Source of the DNA: Anaerococcus degeneri
Lineage (GTDB): Bacteria > Bacillota > Clostridia > Tissierellales > Peptoniphilaceae
Assembly: GCF_017874475.1 (NCBI RefSeq)
Contig: NZ_JAGGLO010000001.1
Coordinates: forward strand, 248,001-312,000
Length of the DNA: 64,000 bases
Reading direction: 5' to 3'
Position numbers and translations under genes: made by a program. This document shows, piece after piece, positions 22,937 to 33,979 of this stretch. Numbering within the stretch: the first letter of the stretch is position 1; each line of letters opens with the position of its first letter. The notes below the pieces were generated by a model. The model did not search any database. It saw only the letters and a list, made by a program, of their open reading frames with translations, and was not told the origin of the DNA.

Positions 22937-23887
22937 ATGGACAATATATATTTAATAACTATTATTGGCATTTTTTTGAGTATGGGACTTGGAAAAGTCA
23001 TAATTCCCATGCTTAAAAGAAAGAAAATTGGACAAAACATTAGAGAAGTAGGGCCTCAAAGCCATATGGCTAAGGCAGGCACACCTACCATGGGCGGGAT
23101 TATATTTATAATAGTCGCCTTTGTTTTGAGTCTAATTATCTTACCAAAAAATCTAGAAACTTTGATCTTAGTTATTTCTATGCTGGGATTTGGAGCTATT
23201 GGTTTTATTGATGATTTTAGAAAACTTGTTCTCCACCAATCTGAAGGCCTTAAACCTAAACAAAAATTGGTTTTACAATTTGTTTTAGCAGCCTTAATAG
23301 CAGTCCTTGCATATTTTAACGACAAAGAATCTATAACAAAACTTTTAATACCATTTACAACTACCTACCTACCAGTGTCAGTCCTTGGATTTCCTATAAT
23401 GATTTTCATAATTGTAGGAACTTCAAACGCCACAAACCTAACTGACGGTCTTGATGGACTCTTGGTAAGTGTGTCTATTCCGGTTTTTATAAGTCTTGCA
23501 ATTCTTGCGGGATCTGGGACAAATAAATTGTTTGCTATAATTATGCTAGGTGCGATTCTAGGATTTTTGATCTACAATTCAAACCCAGCTAGCGTTTTTA
23601 TGGGAGACACTGGATCGATGGCTATTGGTGGAGCTGTAGTGGCCCTTGCCATTAACCTAAAAATTCCAATATATCTTGTGATATTTGGAGGAGTATATGT
23701 GATGGAGACCTTATCTGTAATTATCCAGGTAATTTCTTATAGGTATAGGAATAAGAAAAGAGTATTTCTTATGACACCTATCCACCATCATTTTGAATTA
23801 AAGGGTTATAAGGAGCAAAAAATTGTAGTAGGATTTATGATTTTGTCTACAATCCTATGTCTAATTACTTTGGTGGCAATACTATGA
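22937..23887 (+). CDS. mraY: Phospho-N-acetylmuramoyl-pentapeptide transferase MraY
   Basis: A 316-residue polytopic enzyme making lipid I from UDP-MurNAc-pentapeptide and undecaprenyl phosphate. Diagnostic segments: KAGTPTMGG, the Asp pair GFIDDFRKL, NATNLTDGLDGL, FMGDTGSMAIGG and the His-rich MTPIHHHFELKG. About ten membrane segments. The gene starts 19 bp after ftsL, and its stop overlaps murD by 4 nt. The position immediately after ftsL shows that pbpB, murE and murF, usually between them, are absent. Confidence 0.96.
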   Translation: MDNIYLITIIGIFLSMGLGKVIIPMLKRKKIGQNIREVGPQSHMAKAGTPTMGGIIFIIVAFVLSLIILPKNLETLILVISMLGFGAIGFIDDFRKLVLHQSEGLKPKQKLVLQFVLAALIAVLAYFNDKESITKLLIPFTTTYLPVSVLGFPIMIFIIVGTSNATNLTDGLDGLLVSVSIPVFISLAILAGSGTNKLFAIIMLGAILGFLIYNSNPASVFMGDTGSMAIGGAVVALAINLKIPIYLVIFGGVYVMETLSVIIQVISYRYRNKKRVFLMTPIHHHFELKGYKEQKIVVGFMILSTILCLITLVAIL

Positions 23888-25200
23888 AAAAAGTTTTAGT
23901 TTACGGACTTGGTGTAACAGGAATTTCTTCAGTTAAGGCTTTAGATAAACTGGGTTTCGAAGTTTACACCTATGATAAAAATAAAAAAAATATAAATGAA
24001 CTTGAGGGCTATAATTATAGCCCTATTTCTGATTCGAATTTTAGCAAATACGATTTTGTTTTAAAATCACCTGGGATCAAGCCCAGTGATGATATCGTGA
24101 AAATTTTAGAAAAAGATAATGAAATTATTTCTGACATAGAAGCTAGTCAAAGACTTTTCTCGGAAAAGGAAAAAATTGCAATTACGGGCACAAATGGAAA
24201 GACTTCTACAACTTCTATGGTCACTCATATTTTAAATGAGTGTGGCCATCCTGCTTACGCCGTAGGAAATATCGGCGAGGGAATTTTGTGGCAGATGTAT
24301 GATAAGAAAGGGGTCTTTGTAGAAGAACTCTCTTCCTTCCAGCTTCATGATACACAGACTTATAAACCACACATTGGAGCAATTTTAAACATCAAGGAAG
24401 ATCACATAGATTGGCATGGATCTTTTGAAGATTATATAAATAGCAAATTAAAACTTGCGGCAAATCAAGATGAAAGAGATTATCTTGTAATAAATCACGA
24501 AGATGAAATAAGCCAGAGCCACTTGGAAGATTTTAAGGCTCAAGTTTATGAGTTTTCAAGCCAAAATATTGTAGATAGGGGTCTTTTCCTCGATAACAAT
24601 AAAATCTGCTTTAGAAATGGCGGTTGCAATATAGGGGAAATCCTTGATGTTAGAGACTTATCTGTAATTGGAAAACACAATTACGAAAATGTTATGGCTG
24701 CGATTTTGCTAACTTATTTATATGGCCTAGATTTAGTTGATATTGTCAAGGCAATTAAAACTTTCAAGTCAATTTCTCATAGACTTGAATATGTCAGAAC
24801 TCTCTCAGGGATTGATTTTTACAATGATTCTAAGGGAACAAATGTGGATAGCTCTGTAAAAGCAATTGAAAGCTTTGATAGACCGATACTTATAATTGCA
24901 GGCGGCTATGATAAACATATTGACTACACTGATTTTGTTAAAGCCTTTAAGAAAAATGGCAAGGTCATGGTCTTAATGGGAGCAACTAAGGAAAAATTAA
25001 GGACCTTGTGCGAAAAATACCAGATTAAATATATATTAGTAGAAGACATGAAGGAAGCCATTGTTACAGCCTATGAAAACGGCGAGAAGGGCGATGTGGT
25101 CTTACTTTCTCCAGCTAGTGCTTCTTGGGATATGTATAAGTCCTACGAGGTAAGGGGAGATGAGTTTAAGGCTCTTGTAAATAGATTGGAAGAAAAATGA
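23884..25200 (+). CDS. murD: UDP-N-acetylmuramoyl-L-alanine--D-glutamate ligase
   Basis: A 438-residue Mur ligase adding D-Glu to UDP-MurNAc-L-Ala. Start ATG 23884 overlaps the mraY stop (ATGA) and gives MKKVLVYGLGVTGIS, the N-terminal nucleotide fold. P-loop ITGTNGKTSTTSM, then EELSSFQL, NIKEDHIDWHG and in the C-terminal domain FYNDSKGTN. Length is normal. It overlaps murG by 4 nt. Confidence 0.96.
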   Translation: MKKVLVYGLGVTGISSVKALDKLGFEVYTYDKNKKNINELEGYNYSPISDSNFSKYDFVLKSPGIKPSDDIVKILEKDNEIISDIEASQRLFSEKEKIAITGTNGKTSTTSMVTHILNECGHPAYAVGNIGEGILWQMYDKKGVFVEELSSFQLHDTQTYKPHIGAILNIKEDHIDWHGSFEDYINSKLKLAANQDERDYLVINHEDEISQSHLEDFKAQVYEFSSQNIVDRGLFLDNNKICFRNGGCNIGEILDVRDLSVIGKHNYENVMAAILLTYLYGLDLVDIVKAIKTFKSISHRLEYVRTLSGIDFYNDSKGTNVDSSVKAIESFDRPILIIAGGYDKHIDYTDFVKAFKKNGKVMVLMGATKEKLRTLCEKYQIKYILVEDMKEAIVTAYENGEKGDVVLLSPASASWDMYKSYEVRGDEFKALVNRLEEK

Positions 25201-26276
25201 GAGTAATACTATCAGGTGGTGGTACGGGTGGACATATTTATCCTGCCATTGCCATTGGACAAAAAATAAGAGAAGAAAATCCAGATAGCCAAATAATTTA
25301 TGTTGGAATTAAAGGTGGTCCAGAAGAGAAGATTGCCGCAAAAAATGGTTATGAATTTAAGGCAATCGAGGCTATGGGCATTCCTAGAAAAATAAATAAA
25401 AGACTTTTTAAAGCCCTAGCTACAAACCTTAAGGGTTTTAAGGAAGCGAAAAAAATCATCAAAGATTTTAAGCCAGACCTTGTTATTGGAACAGGCGGTT
25501 ATGTTTGCGCACCGATATTATACCAGGCATCTAAGGCGAAAATCGCTTCAATAGTTCATGAATCAAATTCTTACCCAGGTATGGCTTCTAAGTTTTTATC
25601 AAAAAAAGTCGACAGGGTTTTAATTTCATATAAGGAAGCTGCCAAACATTTTAAAAACAAGGACAATATAGTAGTTACAGGAAATCCAGTTAGAAATAAT
25701 TTTGATTTATCATTTACAGATGAAGACCTAAATGAACTAGGCATTGACAAATCTATTCCAGTTGTATTTTCCTTTGGCGGATCAAATGGGTCCTTTGCTT
25801 TAAATAAGGCAGTTATTGAAATGAGTGAGGACTTAAATGGAGAATTTTACCTCCTCCACCAAACAGGAAATAGGTTTTACGATGATTTTATAGAAAAAGC
25901 TCATAAATCAAAATACCTAAAAGCCTTTGCTTATATTGATAATATTGACCTATTTTACGGGGTTTCGGATTTGGTAATCGCATCGAGCGGAGCTATGAGC
26001 CTTGCTGAAATATCATCAGTAGGAAGACCTTCGATTTTAATTCCAAAAGCCTACACAACTGAAAACCACCAGGAATATAATGCCCGTACCTATGTCGACC
26101 ATGGAGCAAGTTTAATGATTTTAGAAAAAGATTTATCGGGTGCCCTCCTAAAAAAAGAGATTATGAGTATAATAAAAGATAGGGAAAAAATTAAACAAAT
26201 GGGGGAGAAAGCTTGCGACCTTGCTGATGAAGATGCCTTAGATAAAATTTATCAGCAAATCAAAGAGCTAATATAA
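25197..26276 (+). CDS. murG: Lipid II synthase MurG
   Basis: A 359-residue GT28 glycosyltransferase adding GlcNAc to lipid I on the inner membrane face. N-terminal GGGTGGHIYPAIAI, then GTGGYVCAP, HESNSYPGMASK, GNPVRNNF and the UDP-GlcNAc region ASSGAMSLAEISSVGRPS with the following TTENHQ. It overlaps murD by 4 nt and abuts ftsQ. Usually ftsW precedes it; none is present here. Confidence 0.96.
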   Translation: MRVILSGGGTGGHIYPAIAIGQKIREENPDSQIIYVGIKGGPEEKIAAKNGYEFKAIEAMGIPRKINKRLFKALATNLKGFKEAKKIIKDFKPDLVIGTGGYVCAPILYQASKAKIASIVHESNSYPGMASKFLSKKVDRVLISYKEAAKHFKNKDNIVVTGNPVRNNFDLSFTDEDLNELGIDKSIPVVFSFGGSNGSFALNKAVIEMSEDLNGEFYLLHQTGNRFYDDFIEKAHKSKYLKAFAYIDNIDLFYGVSDLVIASSGAMSLAEISSVGRPSILIPKAYTTENHQEYNARTYVDHGASLMILEKDLSGALLKKEIMSIIKDREKIKQMGEKACDLADEDALDKIYQQIKELI

Positions 26277-27071
26277 ATGACAAATAATAACGACGATAGG
26301 TTAATAAAAAAAGGATCTAGGGTATTTAATAAAAAGTATATAGCAAAAAAACGTAGCAAGGAAGAAGAAAGAGGAAATTCAAAAATTTTTATTTTTTCCT
26401 TGGTTTTAGCTTTTTTACTAGGAGTTTTTTACAATCTCTACACCCACCCTTTTATGAAAATCCAGGATATATACATAAATGGAAATAGGGTCACCGAGGA
26501 TACTGAGATTATAAAAAAACTCAAGTCGCCTCTAGGTAAAAATATTTTATTATATAATCCAACTAAGTACGAAGATGATATAGAAAATCTAGAATATATA
26601 AAAACAGCTAAGGTGAGGAAGGTTTTTCCAAAGATTTTATCAGTTAAGGTAGAAGAAGATTTTCCTATGTTTGTGATTAAAAAATACGGCAAGGAAATCA
26701 CAGTTACAAACAATGGCTTAGTGACTGATAAAAAACCTTACAGCAAAGAGGCAAGGCTTATAGAAATAAAGACTAAGGGAATTGAAACTACACTTGGACA
26801 AAGCTTTACTTCATCTAAGGCAAGTCAAGATTTTATAAAAGAAGTACAAGCTTCCTCTTTGATAGGCAGCATAAGCCAATTAAATTTGGAAAATAAGCTT
26901 GATATTGGTATAATGATACAAGATATTGAGGTTAAATTTGGCGATTTAAATAATAGTTCTTATAAAATTAAATTGCTAGAGAAAATTTTACAAGACATTA
27001 AAAGCAAGGGACTAGAAGCTGCAAGTATCAACTTAAACAATGGAGATAATCCTCTTGTGGTTGTAAAATAG
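26277..27071 (+). CDS. ftsQ: Cell division protein FtsQ/DivIB
   Basis: A 264-residue bitopic protein: basic cytoplasmic tail, one membrane helix (about residues 40-57), then a POTRA domain (IQDIYINGNRVTEDTEIIKKL) and the FtsQ beta domain, with the VRKVFPKILSVKVEE strand typical of the family. It scaffolds the FtsL-FtsB pair in the divisome. The start codon directly follows the murG stop. Position between murG and ftsZ supports the call. Confidence 0.9.
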   Translation: MTNNNDDRLIKKGSRVFNKKYIAKKRSKEEERGNSKIFIFSLVLAFLLGVFYNLYTHPFMKIQDIYINGNRVTEDTEIIKKLKSPLGKNILLYNPTKYEDDIENLEYIKTAKVRKVFPKILSVKVEEDFPMFVIKKYGKEITVTNNGLVTDKKPYSKEARLIEIKTKGIETTLGQSFTSSKASQDFIKEVQASSLIGSISQLNLENKLDIGIMIQDIEVKFGDLNNSSYKIKLLEKILQDIKSKGLEAASINLNNGDNPLVVVK

Positions 27072-27122
27072 AAGTCTTTTAGTAATAATCTTAATAAGTA
27101 GAAAAAAACAATGGGGGATTTT

Positions 27123-28217
27123 ATGGCAAATATTAACATTGATATGGACAACAACTCTTTAGCTAAGATTAAAGTTATAGGAGTTGGTGGTGGTGGCAAC
27201 AATGCTATCAGCAGAATGAGAGATAACGGACTATCAGGAGTAGAGTTTTTAGCTCTAAATACAGACCTACAAACTCTTCAAGAATCAAACGCAGATTTAA
27301 GACTACAAATTGGTGAAAAACTAACTAGAGGTCTTGGTGCTGGTGCAAATCCAAGTGTTGGAGAAAAAGCAGCAGAAGAATCTAAGGGTGAAATTGAAGA
27401 AGCAATCAAGGGCGCTGACATGGTATTTATCACAGCTGGTATGGGCGGTGGAACAGGTACAGGTGCAGCTCCAATTGTAGCTCAAGTTGCTAAGGAAATG
27501 GACATCCTAACTGTAGGTGTAGTTACAAAACCATTTACTTTCGAAGGTAGAAAAAGAGCAACTCAAGCAGAAGCAGGTATTGAAAAACTTAAAGAAAATG
27601 TAGATACACTAATCACTATTCCAAATGATAGACTTTTACAAATAGTTGAAAAAAGAACATCAATGGTAGAGGCCTTCCAAATGGCTGACCAAGTACTTAT
27701 GGATGCAGTTAGCGGTATTTCAGAGCTAATCGCAGTACCAAACGTAATCAACCTTGACTTTGCAGACGTTGAATCAATCATGAGCGATCAAGGTATTGCT
27801 CACATGGGAATCGGCAGGGCAAGTGGAGAAAATAGAGCTGTTGACGCTGCTAAGGCTGCAGTTAATTCTCCACTTCTTGAAACAAGCATTGACGGAGCAA
27901 ACGCAGTATTACTTAACGTTACAGCTGCTGAAGTTGGATTAATGGAAGCAAATGAAGCTGCAGAATTAATTAGAGAATCAATTGACTCTGATGCAAACAT
28001 CATCTTTGGTGTTGGACAAGATGAATCTCTAGGAGATGAAATCAAGATTACTGTTATAGCAACAGGTTTTGACAATAGTTCTAGATCTCGTAGGAATGAT
28101 AGAAACACTAATAGAGCTGATGAACTAAGAGCTCCACAAAGAAATTCCCAACCTAGCCAACAAAGAAAATCATCAAATCCTTTTGATGATATAGATCTTC
28201 CAGACTTCTTAAAATAA
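27123..28217 (+). CDS. ftsZ: Cell division GTPase FtsZ
   Basis: A 364-residue tubulin homologue that forms the Z ring. ATG 27123 has GGGGGAT at good distance; an in-frame ATG at 27111 overlaps that site. Motifs: [12 protein letters not shown], the tubulin loop [17 protein letters not shown], and the T7 loop with NLDFADV. The C-terminal linker is short and Arg/Asn/Ser-rich and ends with the conserved peptide DIDLPDFLK. No ftsA lies upstream, unlike in Bacilli. nrdR starts 1 bp after its stop. Confidence 0.97.
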   Translation: MANINIDMDNNSLAKIKVIGVGGGGNNAISRMRDNGLSGVEFLALNTDLQTLQESNADLRLQIGEKLTRGLGAGANPSVGEKAAEESKGEIEEAIKGADMVFITAGMGGGTGTGAAPIVAQVAKEMDILTVGVVTKPFTFEGRKRATQAEAGIEKLKENVDTLITIPNDRLLQIVEKRTSMVEAFQMADQVLMDAVSGISELIAVPNVINLDFADVESIMSDQGIAHMGIGRASGENRAVDAAKAAVNSPLLETSIDGANAVLLNVTAAEVGLMEANEAAELIRESIDSDANIIFGVGQDESLGDEIKITVIATGFDNSSRSRRNDRNTNRADELRAPQRNSQPSQQRKSSNPFDDIDLPDFLK

Positions 28218-28218
28218 G

Positions 28219-28686
28219 ATGAGATGTCCCTATTGCAACTCAACCAATACTAGGGTAGTTGACTCAAGGTCGACTGACGATGACAGGGCCATCCGTAGGA
28301 GAAGGCTTTGCGAAGATTGTGACAAGAGATTTTCAACCTACGAAAGGTACGAAGATTCTACAGTCATGATTATAAAAAAGGATAATACTAGAGAAGCCTT
28401 TGACCCAAGAAAGGTCATATCAGGGATAGTGAAATCCTGCCAAAAACGTCCAGTATCTATGGATCAAATAGAAGAAGTAGCAAAAAATATCGAAACCAAA
28501 GTCAACCACACTGGTAATAAAGAAGTGACCTCAACATATATAGGCGAGCTTGTTATGGATGAGCTAAAAGACCTTGATTCTGTAGCCTATGTCAGATTTG
28601 CTTCTGTATATAGGGAATTTAAGGATTTGGAGTCCTTCTATGAGGAGATTATAAATTTAAAAGATGATAAAGGTGCTAATTCTTAG
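28219..28686 (+). CDS. nrdR: Transcriptional repressor NrdR
   Basis: A 155-residue repressor of ribonucleotide reductase genes. It starts MRCPYC and has the four-Cys zinc ribbon CPYC...CEDC followed by KRFSTYER, then the ATP-cone domain (IIKKDNTREAFDPRKV). The family binds NrdR boxes in a nucleotide-dependent manner. The last codons and the stop form part of a terminator hairpin, so the operon from mraZ appears to end here. Confidence 0.95.
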   Translation: MRCPYCNSTNTRVVDSRSTDDDRAIRRRRLCEDCDKRFSTYERYEDSTVMIIKKDNTREAFDPRKVISGIVKSCQKRPVSMDQIEEVAKNIETKVNHTGNKEVTSTYIGELVMDELKDLDSVAYVRFASVYREFKDLESFYEEIINLKDDKGANS

Positions 28687-28696
28687 CATCTTTTTT
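28672..28696 (+). terminator. Terminator embedded in the 3' end of nrdR
   Basis: GGTGCTAA (28672-28679) pairs with TTAGCATC (28683-28690) around a three-base loop, followed by six T residues. The nrdR stop codon TAG is inside the right arm. It would close the mraZ-nrdR operon with no spacer. Confidence 0.78.
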
Positions 28697-28711
28697 CTTT
28701 AAGGAAGAAAA

Positions 28712-30031
28712 ATGGATTTATTTGAACTAAATAGGAAAATTGAAATGGAAAAATCTGCACCTCTTGCAGATAGGCTTAGGCCAAAAAGTCTAGATGCCTA
28801 CATAGGCCAAGACCACTTGGTAGGAGAGGGCAAAATCATAAGAAGGATGATTAAGGCTGATAGGATTTACTCGATGATTTTTTATGGGCCACCTGGCGTT
28901 GGCAAGACAACTCTAGCAAAGATTATCTCAAATTCAACCAACATGGCCTTTGAAGAAGTCTCAGCTGTGGCAAGTGGTATTGCAGACTTAAAGGAAAAAA
29001 TTCAAATCGCCAAGGATAACCTAGCCTACGAAAATAAAAAAACTATTTTATTTGTTGATGAAATCCATAGGTTTAACAAGAGCCAGCAAGATTATCTGCT
29101 TCCATTTGTGGAGGATGCTACAATTATATTAATTGGTGCAACAACGGAAAATCCTTATTTTGAAGTAAACAAGGCCTTGATTTCAAGAATGTATGTCTTT
29201 GAATTAAAAGAACTTACAGAAAAAAACCTTAGTGATTTGATTGACCTTGCCCTAAATACTGATGAGGTTTTAAAAAATAAAAATATAAACCTAAGCCAAT
29301 CTGCGAGGGATAAATTAATAAAATATTCAAATGGTGATTCGAGAGCCCTTTTAAATGCCTTAGAAATCGCCATATTTTCAGAAAATGAAAAAGATGGTAG
29401 AATAGAAATAGACTCTGAAACTATAGAGAATTCTACAAGTAAAAAAATTGCTGTATATGATAAAAATGGTGATAGGCACTATGATACCATATCGGCCTTT
29501 ATCAAGTCGATGAGAGGTTCTGATATAGATGCGAGTTTGTATTATTTGGCAAAGATGCTAGTTTCTGGAGAAGATATAAAATTTATAGCAAGAAGGATGA
29601 TAATTTTTGCGGCAGAGGATATATCAAACGCTGATCCCTATGCCTTAGTTTTGGCTAATTCGACTTTTGAGGCTGTAAATAAGATAGGCATGCCTGAAGC
29701 AAGGATAATTCTTGCCCAAACCGTGACCTACCTAGCGGCAGCGGTCAAGTCAAATTCTACCTATCTTGCAATAGATAAGGCCCTCGATTTTGTAAGGACA
29801 AATCTGGATAAGACCGTACCAAACAAATTAAAGGATAGCCATTACGCTGGAAGCAAAAATCTGATTACAGAAGAATACTTATACCCTCATGATCACGGTG
29901 GTTATGTAGATACAAATTATTTGCCAGATGATTTCGCTGGTGAAAAATTTTACCAGGCAAAATATTTAGGCTATGAAAAAGAAATGATTGAAAGATTAGA
30001 AAAAATAAAGGAAGGCAAAAATGAAGATTAG
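28712..30031 (+). CDS. rarA: Replication-associated recombination protein RarA (MgsA)
   Basis: A 439-residue AAA+ ATPase of the RarA/MgsA/WRNIP1 family. [20 protein letters not shown] leads into Walker [15 protein letters not shown], Walker [16 protein letters not shown], sensor 1 [11 protein letters not shown] and an arginine finger segment. The C-terminal part has the [17 protein letters not shown] and helical tetramerisation regions. It acts at stalled replication forks with SSB. AAGGAAG precedes the start; the 3' end overlaps asnS by 11 nt. Confidence 0.95.
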   Translation: MDLFELNRKIEMEKSAPLADRLRPKSLDAYIGQDHLVGEGKIIRRMIKADRIYSMIFYGPPGVGKTTLAKIISNSTNMAFEEVSAVASGIADLKEKIQIAKDNLAYENKKTILFVDEIHRFNKSQQDYLLPFVEDATIILIGATTENPYFEVNKALISRMYVFELKELTEKNLSDLIDLALNTDEVLKNKNINLSQSARDKLIKYSNGDSRALLNALEIAIFSENEKDGRIEIDSETIENSTSKKIAVYDKNGDRHYDTISAFIKSMRGSDIDASLYYLAKMLVSGEDIKFIARRMIIFAAEDISNADPYALVLANSTFEAVNKIGMPEARIILAQTVTYLAAAVKSNSTYLAIDKALDFVRTNLDKTVPNKLKDSHYAGSKNLITEEYLYPHDHGGYVDTNYLPDDFAGEKFYQAKYLGYEKEMIERLEKIKEGKNED

Positions 30032-31409
30032 AGAATTAATGAGACAAGCTGATAAGTTTGTTGATAAGGAAGTAAAAATCGAAGGTTGGATAAGAAACTC
30101 AAGATTTAGCAAAAACGTAGGTTTTATCGATCTAAATGATGGTTCTACTTTTAAGAACCTACAAGTTGTAGTTGGAAAAGAAATCGAAAACTATGACGAA
30201 CTTGATAAACAACACCTATCTGCATCTTTATGTGTAGAAGGAAAATTTGTTGGGACAGGTAATAACAAAAATCCTTACGAAATCCAAGCAAGTAAGGTCA
30301 CCGTTTTAGGCGAATCATCAGAAAAATTCCCAATTCAAAAACAAAGACAAACCTTTGAATTTATGAGAACTATCCCACACCTTAGACCAAGAACAAATAC
30401 CTACAGGGCTGTTTTTAGACTTCGTTCAATCCTAGCTTTTGGTCTTCATAAGTTCTTCCAAGAAAGAGACTTTGTTTATGTAAACCCACCAATCATCACA
30501 GCAAGCGATGCTGAAGGTGCAGGCGAGATGTTTAACGTAACAACAATCGACCCTAACGACCCACCAAGAAGAGATGACGGAAAAGTCGATTACACCAAAG
30601 ATTTCTTTAGCAAAAAATCATATATGACCGTATCTGGCCAACTTGAAGCAGAAGACTATGCCCTTGCATTTGGTAATGTATATACTTTCGGTCCTACCTT
30701 TAGGGCAGAAGTTTCAAACACACCAAGACATGCTGCAGAATTCTGGATGCTAGAGCCTGAAATGGCATTTGCAGACTACAATGTTTGCATGGATACAGCT
30801 GAAGATATGATAAAATATGCCATTGACTTTATCCTAGAAAATGCCAAAGACGAAATTGAATTTTTCAACCAATGGATAGACAAGGGCTTAATTGAAAGAC
30901 TAACAAAGCTTCGTGATTCTGAATTTGCAAGAATTACCTATACAAAGGCAATCGAATTACTAAAAGAATCTGGCGAAAAATTTGAATTCCCAGTTGAATG
31001 GGGCATGGATCTACAAACCGAACACGAAAGATACCTTTCAGAAAAAATCGTAGGTGGTCCAGTATTTGTAACAGATTATCCAAAAGACATCAAGGCTTTC
31101 TATATGAAGAGAAACGACGACGGCAAAACTGTTGCAGCCTTTGATATGCTTGTGCCAGGTGTTGGAGAATTAATCGGTGGTTCTCAAAGGGAAGAAAGAT
31201 ACGACGAGCTTGTAAAATCTATGATTGATAACGGCTTAAAGCCAGAAGAATACCAAAACTACCTTGACCTAAGAAGATTTGGTACAGTTGTCCACTCAGG
31301 ATACGGCCTAGGTTTTGAAAGAGCCATGATGTATGTGACAGGCATGAAAAACATCAGAGACGTAATAGCCTACCCTAGGTATGTAAACGCCTTTGCAAGG
31401 GAAAATTAG
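30021..31409 (+). CDS. asnS: Asparaginyl-tRNA synthetase
   Basis: A 462-residue class IIb synthetase. N-terminal OB-fold anticodon-binding domain ([20 protein letters not shown]), motif 2 region [23 protein letters not shown], and motif 3 [12 protein letters not shown]. The stretch FYMKRND and the absence of the GAD domain distinguish it from AspRS. It overlaps the end of rarA and uses a ribosome site inside that gene. No T-box leader precedes it. Confidence 0.95.
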   Translation: MKIRELMRQADKFVDKEVKIEGWIRNSRFSKNVGFIDLNDGSTFKNLQVVVGKEIENYDELDKQHLSASLCVEGKFVGTGNNKNPYEIQASKVTVLGESSEKFPIQKQRQTFEFMRTIPHLRPRTNTYRAVFRLRSILAFGLHKFFQERDFVYVNPPIITASDAEGAGEMFNVTTIDPNDPPRRDDGKVDYTKDFFSKKSYMTVSGQLEAEDYALAFGNVYTFGPTFRAEVSNTPRHAAEFWMLEPEMAFADYNVCMDTAEDMIKYAIDFILENAKDEIEFFNQWIDKGLIERLTKLRDSEFARITYTKAIELLKESGEKFEFPVEWGMDLQTEHERYLSEKIVGGPVFVTDYPKDIKAFYMKRNDDGKTVAAFDMLVPGVGELIGGSQREERYDELVKSMIDNGLKPEEYQNYLDLRRFGTVVHSGYGLGFERAMMYVTGMKNIRDVIAYPRYVNAFAREN

Positions 31410-31417
31410 GAGGAAAG

Positions 31418-33820
31418 ATGAGGGAATATAATCCAAATGCCATTGAGAAAAAATGGCAAAAAATATGGAAAGAAGAAAAAACTTTTAAGTCTGAAATAGA
31501 CCCTAATAAAAAGAAATTTTACCCACTTGTAGAATTTCCATATCCATCAGGCCAAGGCCTTCACGTTGGCCACCCACGTCCATACACAGCTATAGACGTA
31601 GTTGCCCGTAAGAGAAGACTTGAGGGTGAAAATGTAATCTATACCATGGGTTGGGATGCCTTTGGTCTACCTGCTGAAAACTATGCTATAGCAAATAAAA
31701 TCCACCCTGCTATCATTACAGAAAAAAACATCGACCACTTTAGGGGACAAATGGAATCTATTGGTTTCTCATTCGATTGGGATAGGGAAATCAATACAAC
31801 AGATCCAGAATATTATAAGTGGACCCAATGGATTTTCCTACAAATGTATAAGATGGGTCTTGCCTATAAGTCTGAAACATCAGTAAACTGGTGTCCATCT
31901 TGTCTTGTTGGTCTTGCAAACGAAGAAGTCGTTGACGGCAAGTGTGAAAGATGTGGGGCAGATGTTGAGCATAAGCTTAAAAACCAATGGATGCTAAAGA
32001 TAACTGCCTATGCCGATAGGCTAATCGATGACCTTGAAGGAGTTGATTTTGAAGACAGGATAAAGACTAGCCAAATCAACTGGATTGGTAGAAGCCACGG
32101 TGCAGATGTTAATTTCAAAATCAAGGGCAAGGAAGAAAAGCTAACAGTTTACACAACCAGACCTGACACAATTTTTGGTGTATCTTACATGGTTGTATCT
32201 CCTGAACACCCAATCCTTGAAAAATATAAAGATGAAATTAAAAACTACGATGCAATTGTAGAATATCAACACCAAGCAAGTCTTAAATCTGACTTTGAAA
32301 GATCAGAATTAAATAAGGATAAGACAGGTGTAATGATTGATGGTCTATCCGCAATTAATCCCCTAAATGAAAAAGAAATTCCAATTTGGGTTTCTGACTA
32401 TGTTTTAATGGGTTATGGTACAGGTGCTATCATGGCAGTTCCTGCTCACGATGAACGTGACTTTGAATTTGCTAAGAAATTTGATATGCCAATCGTCCGT
32501 GTATATGACTCAGAAGAAGACCTTCCTGTGACTGACATTGAAAAAGGAATTTCAATTAATTCTGATTTCCTAAATGGACTTACTGCAAGCGAGGCAAAGA
32601 AAAAAGCCATTGAATATATAGAAGAAAAGGGTCTTGGCAAAGCAAAAACAAACTTCAAACTCCGTGACTGGGTATTTTCTAGACAAAGATATTGGGGTGA
32701 GCCAATTCCAATGGTTTACTGTGATGACTGCGGTTGGGTGCCAGTAGATGAAAAAGACCTACCAGTAAAATTACCTGAAATTGAGTCTTACACACCAACA
32801 GCCACAGGTGAATCTCCACTTGCAAAGATTGACGAATTTGTAAATACAACCTGTCCTCACTGCGGAAAACCTGCAAAAAGAGAGACAGATACCATGCCAC
32901 AATGGGCAGGATCTTCTTGGTACTACCTAAGATATGTAGACCCACATAATAAAGAAGCTCTTGCAAGCAAGGAAGCCCTTGATTATTACACACCTGTTGA
33001 TTGGTACAATGGGGGAATGGAACATACTACTCTCCACTTACTCTATTCAAGATTTTGGCACAAGGTCCTATACGACATTGGAGTAGTTCCAACAAAAGAG
33101 CCTTATATGAAGAGGACAAGCCACGGTATGATTCTAGGTCCTGATGGCCAAAAGATGAGTAAATCTCGTGGTAATGTAATTAATCCAGATGATATCATCA
33201 GAGATTTTGGTGCAGATACACTTAGGACTTATGAAATGTTCATGGGAGACTTCTCGTCAGTTGCAAAATGGTCAGATGAGGGAGTCAAGGGCTGTAGAAA
33301 ATATCTTGAAAGAGTTTATAACCTTCTAGACCTAGTGGAAGATGGGGATGATTATTCTAAAGAATTAGAAATCCTAACAAACCAAACAATTAAAAAGGTA
33401 AGCGAAGATTACGAAAACCTTAAGTTTAACACAGCCATAGCTCAACTTATGACCCTTTCAAATGAGATGAGAGCTCTTGGAAAAATTACTAAAAAAGATT
33501 TCAAGACCTACATTACTTTATTAAATCCAGTAGCTCCTCACCTAACAGAAGAGCTTTGGGAAATGGCAGGCTTTGAAGGAAGGCTAACAGACACAAGCTG
33601 GCCAAGCTTTGATGAAAACAAGCTAAGTCTTGATACAGTAGACCTACCAGTTCAAGTTAATGGTAAGATGCGTGGAAAGATTACAATATCAAAAACAGCT
33701 ACACAAATCGAAGCCCTAGCCCTTGCCAACCTTGATAAGAATGTAAATACCTACATCAAAGACAAAGAACTTAGGAAGGTAATCTACGTTCCAGGCAAAA
33801 TTTTAAATATAGTTGTATAA
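31418..33820 (+). CDS. leuS: Leucyl-tRNA synthetase
   Basis: An 800-residue class Ia synthetase of normal bacterial length. HIGH-type motif: [33 protein letters not shown]. The editing domain has the [14 protein letters not shown] stretch and DERD. Two zinc-knuckle-like CxxC sets are visible ([15 protein letters not shown] with CERCGA, and CPHCGKPA). AGGAGG lies 5 nt before the start, 8 bp after asnS. Terminator downstream. Confidence 0.97.
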   Translation: MREYNPNAIEKKWQKIWKEEKTFKSEIDPNKKKFYPLVEFPYPSGQGLHVGHPRPYTAIDVVARKRRLEGENVIYTMGWDAFGLPAENYAIANKIHPAIITEKNIDHFRGQMESIGFSFDWDREINTTDPEYYKWTQWIFLQMYKMGLAYKSETSVNWCPSCLVGLANEEVVDGKCERCGADVEHKLKNQWMLKITAYADRLIDDLEGVDFEDRIKTSQINWIGRSHGADVNFKIKGKEEKLTVYTTRPDTIFGVSYMVVSPEHPILEKYKDEIKNYDAIVEYQHQASLKSDFERSELNKDKTGVMIDGLSAINPLNEKEIPIWVSDYVLMGYGTGAIMAVPAHDERDFEFAKKFDMPIVRVYDSEEDLPVTDIEKGISINSDFLNGLTASEAKKKAIEYIEEKGLGKAKTNFKLRDWVFSRQRYWGEPIPMVYCDDCGWVPVDEKDLPVKLPEIESYTPTATGESPLAKIDEFVNTTCPHCGKPAKRETDTMPQWAGSSWYYLRYVDPHNKEALASKEALDYYTPVDWYNGGMEHTTLHLLYSRFWHKVLYDIGVVPTKEPYMKRTSHGMILGPDGQKMSKSRGNVINPDDIIRDFGADTLRTYEMFMGDFSSVAKWSDEGVKGCRKYLERVYNLLDLVEDGDDYSKELEILTNQTIKKVSEDYENLKFNTAIAQLMTLSNEMRALGKITKKDFKTYITLLNPVAPHLTEELWEMAGFEGRLTDTSWPSFDENKLSLDTVDLPVQVNGKMRGKITISKTATQIEALALANLDKNVNTYIKDKELRKVIYVPGKILNIVV

Positions 33821-33825
33821 AAAAA

Positions 33826-33863
33826 TAAAATCCATTGACCGAGTCTGGTCTTTGGATTTTTTT
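33826..33863 (+). terminator. Terminator after leuS
   Basis: AAATCCA pairs with TGGATTT, continued inward by GACC/GGTC after a T-T mismatch, with a T run on the right. It closes the rarA-asnS-leuS transcript. Confidence 0.75.
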
Positions 33864-33979
33864 GTAGAATTTCTATTTTTATCAAATATTCACAAAAGTA
33901 TGGTATTATAATCTAGTAATTGACAGATAGTAAAGATAAGTGTATGATAGCACTACATACATCATACAGTGGAGTAAAT

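Noticed and set aside
29900-31417. T-box leader for asnS or leuS
   Set aside because: asnS starts inside rarA and leuS 8 bp after asnS; there is no room for a T-box and none of its conserved pieces was seen.
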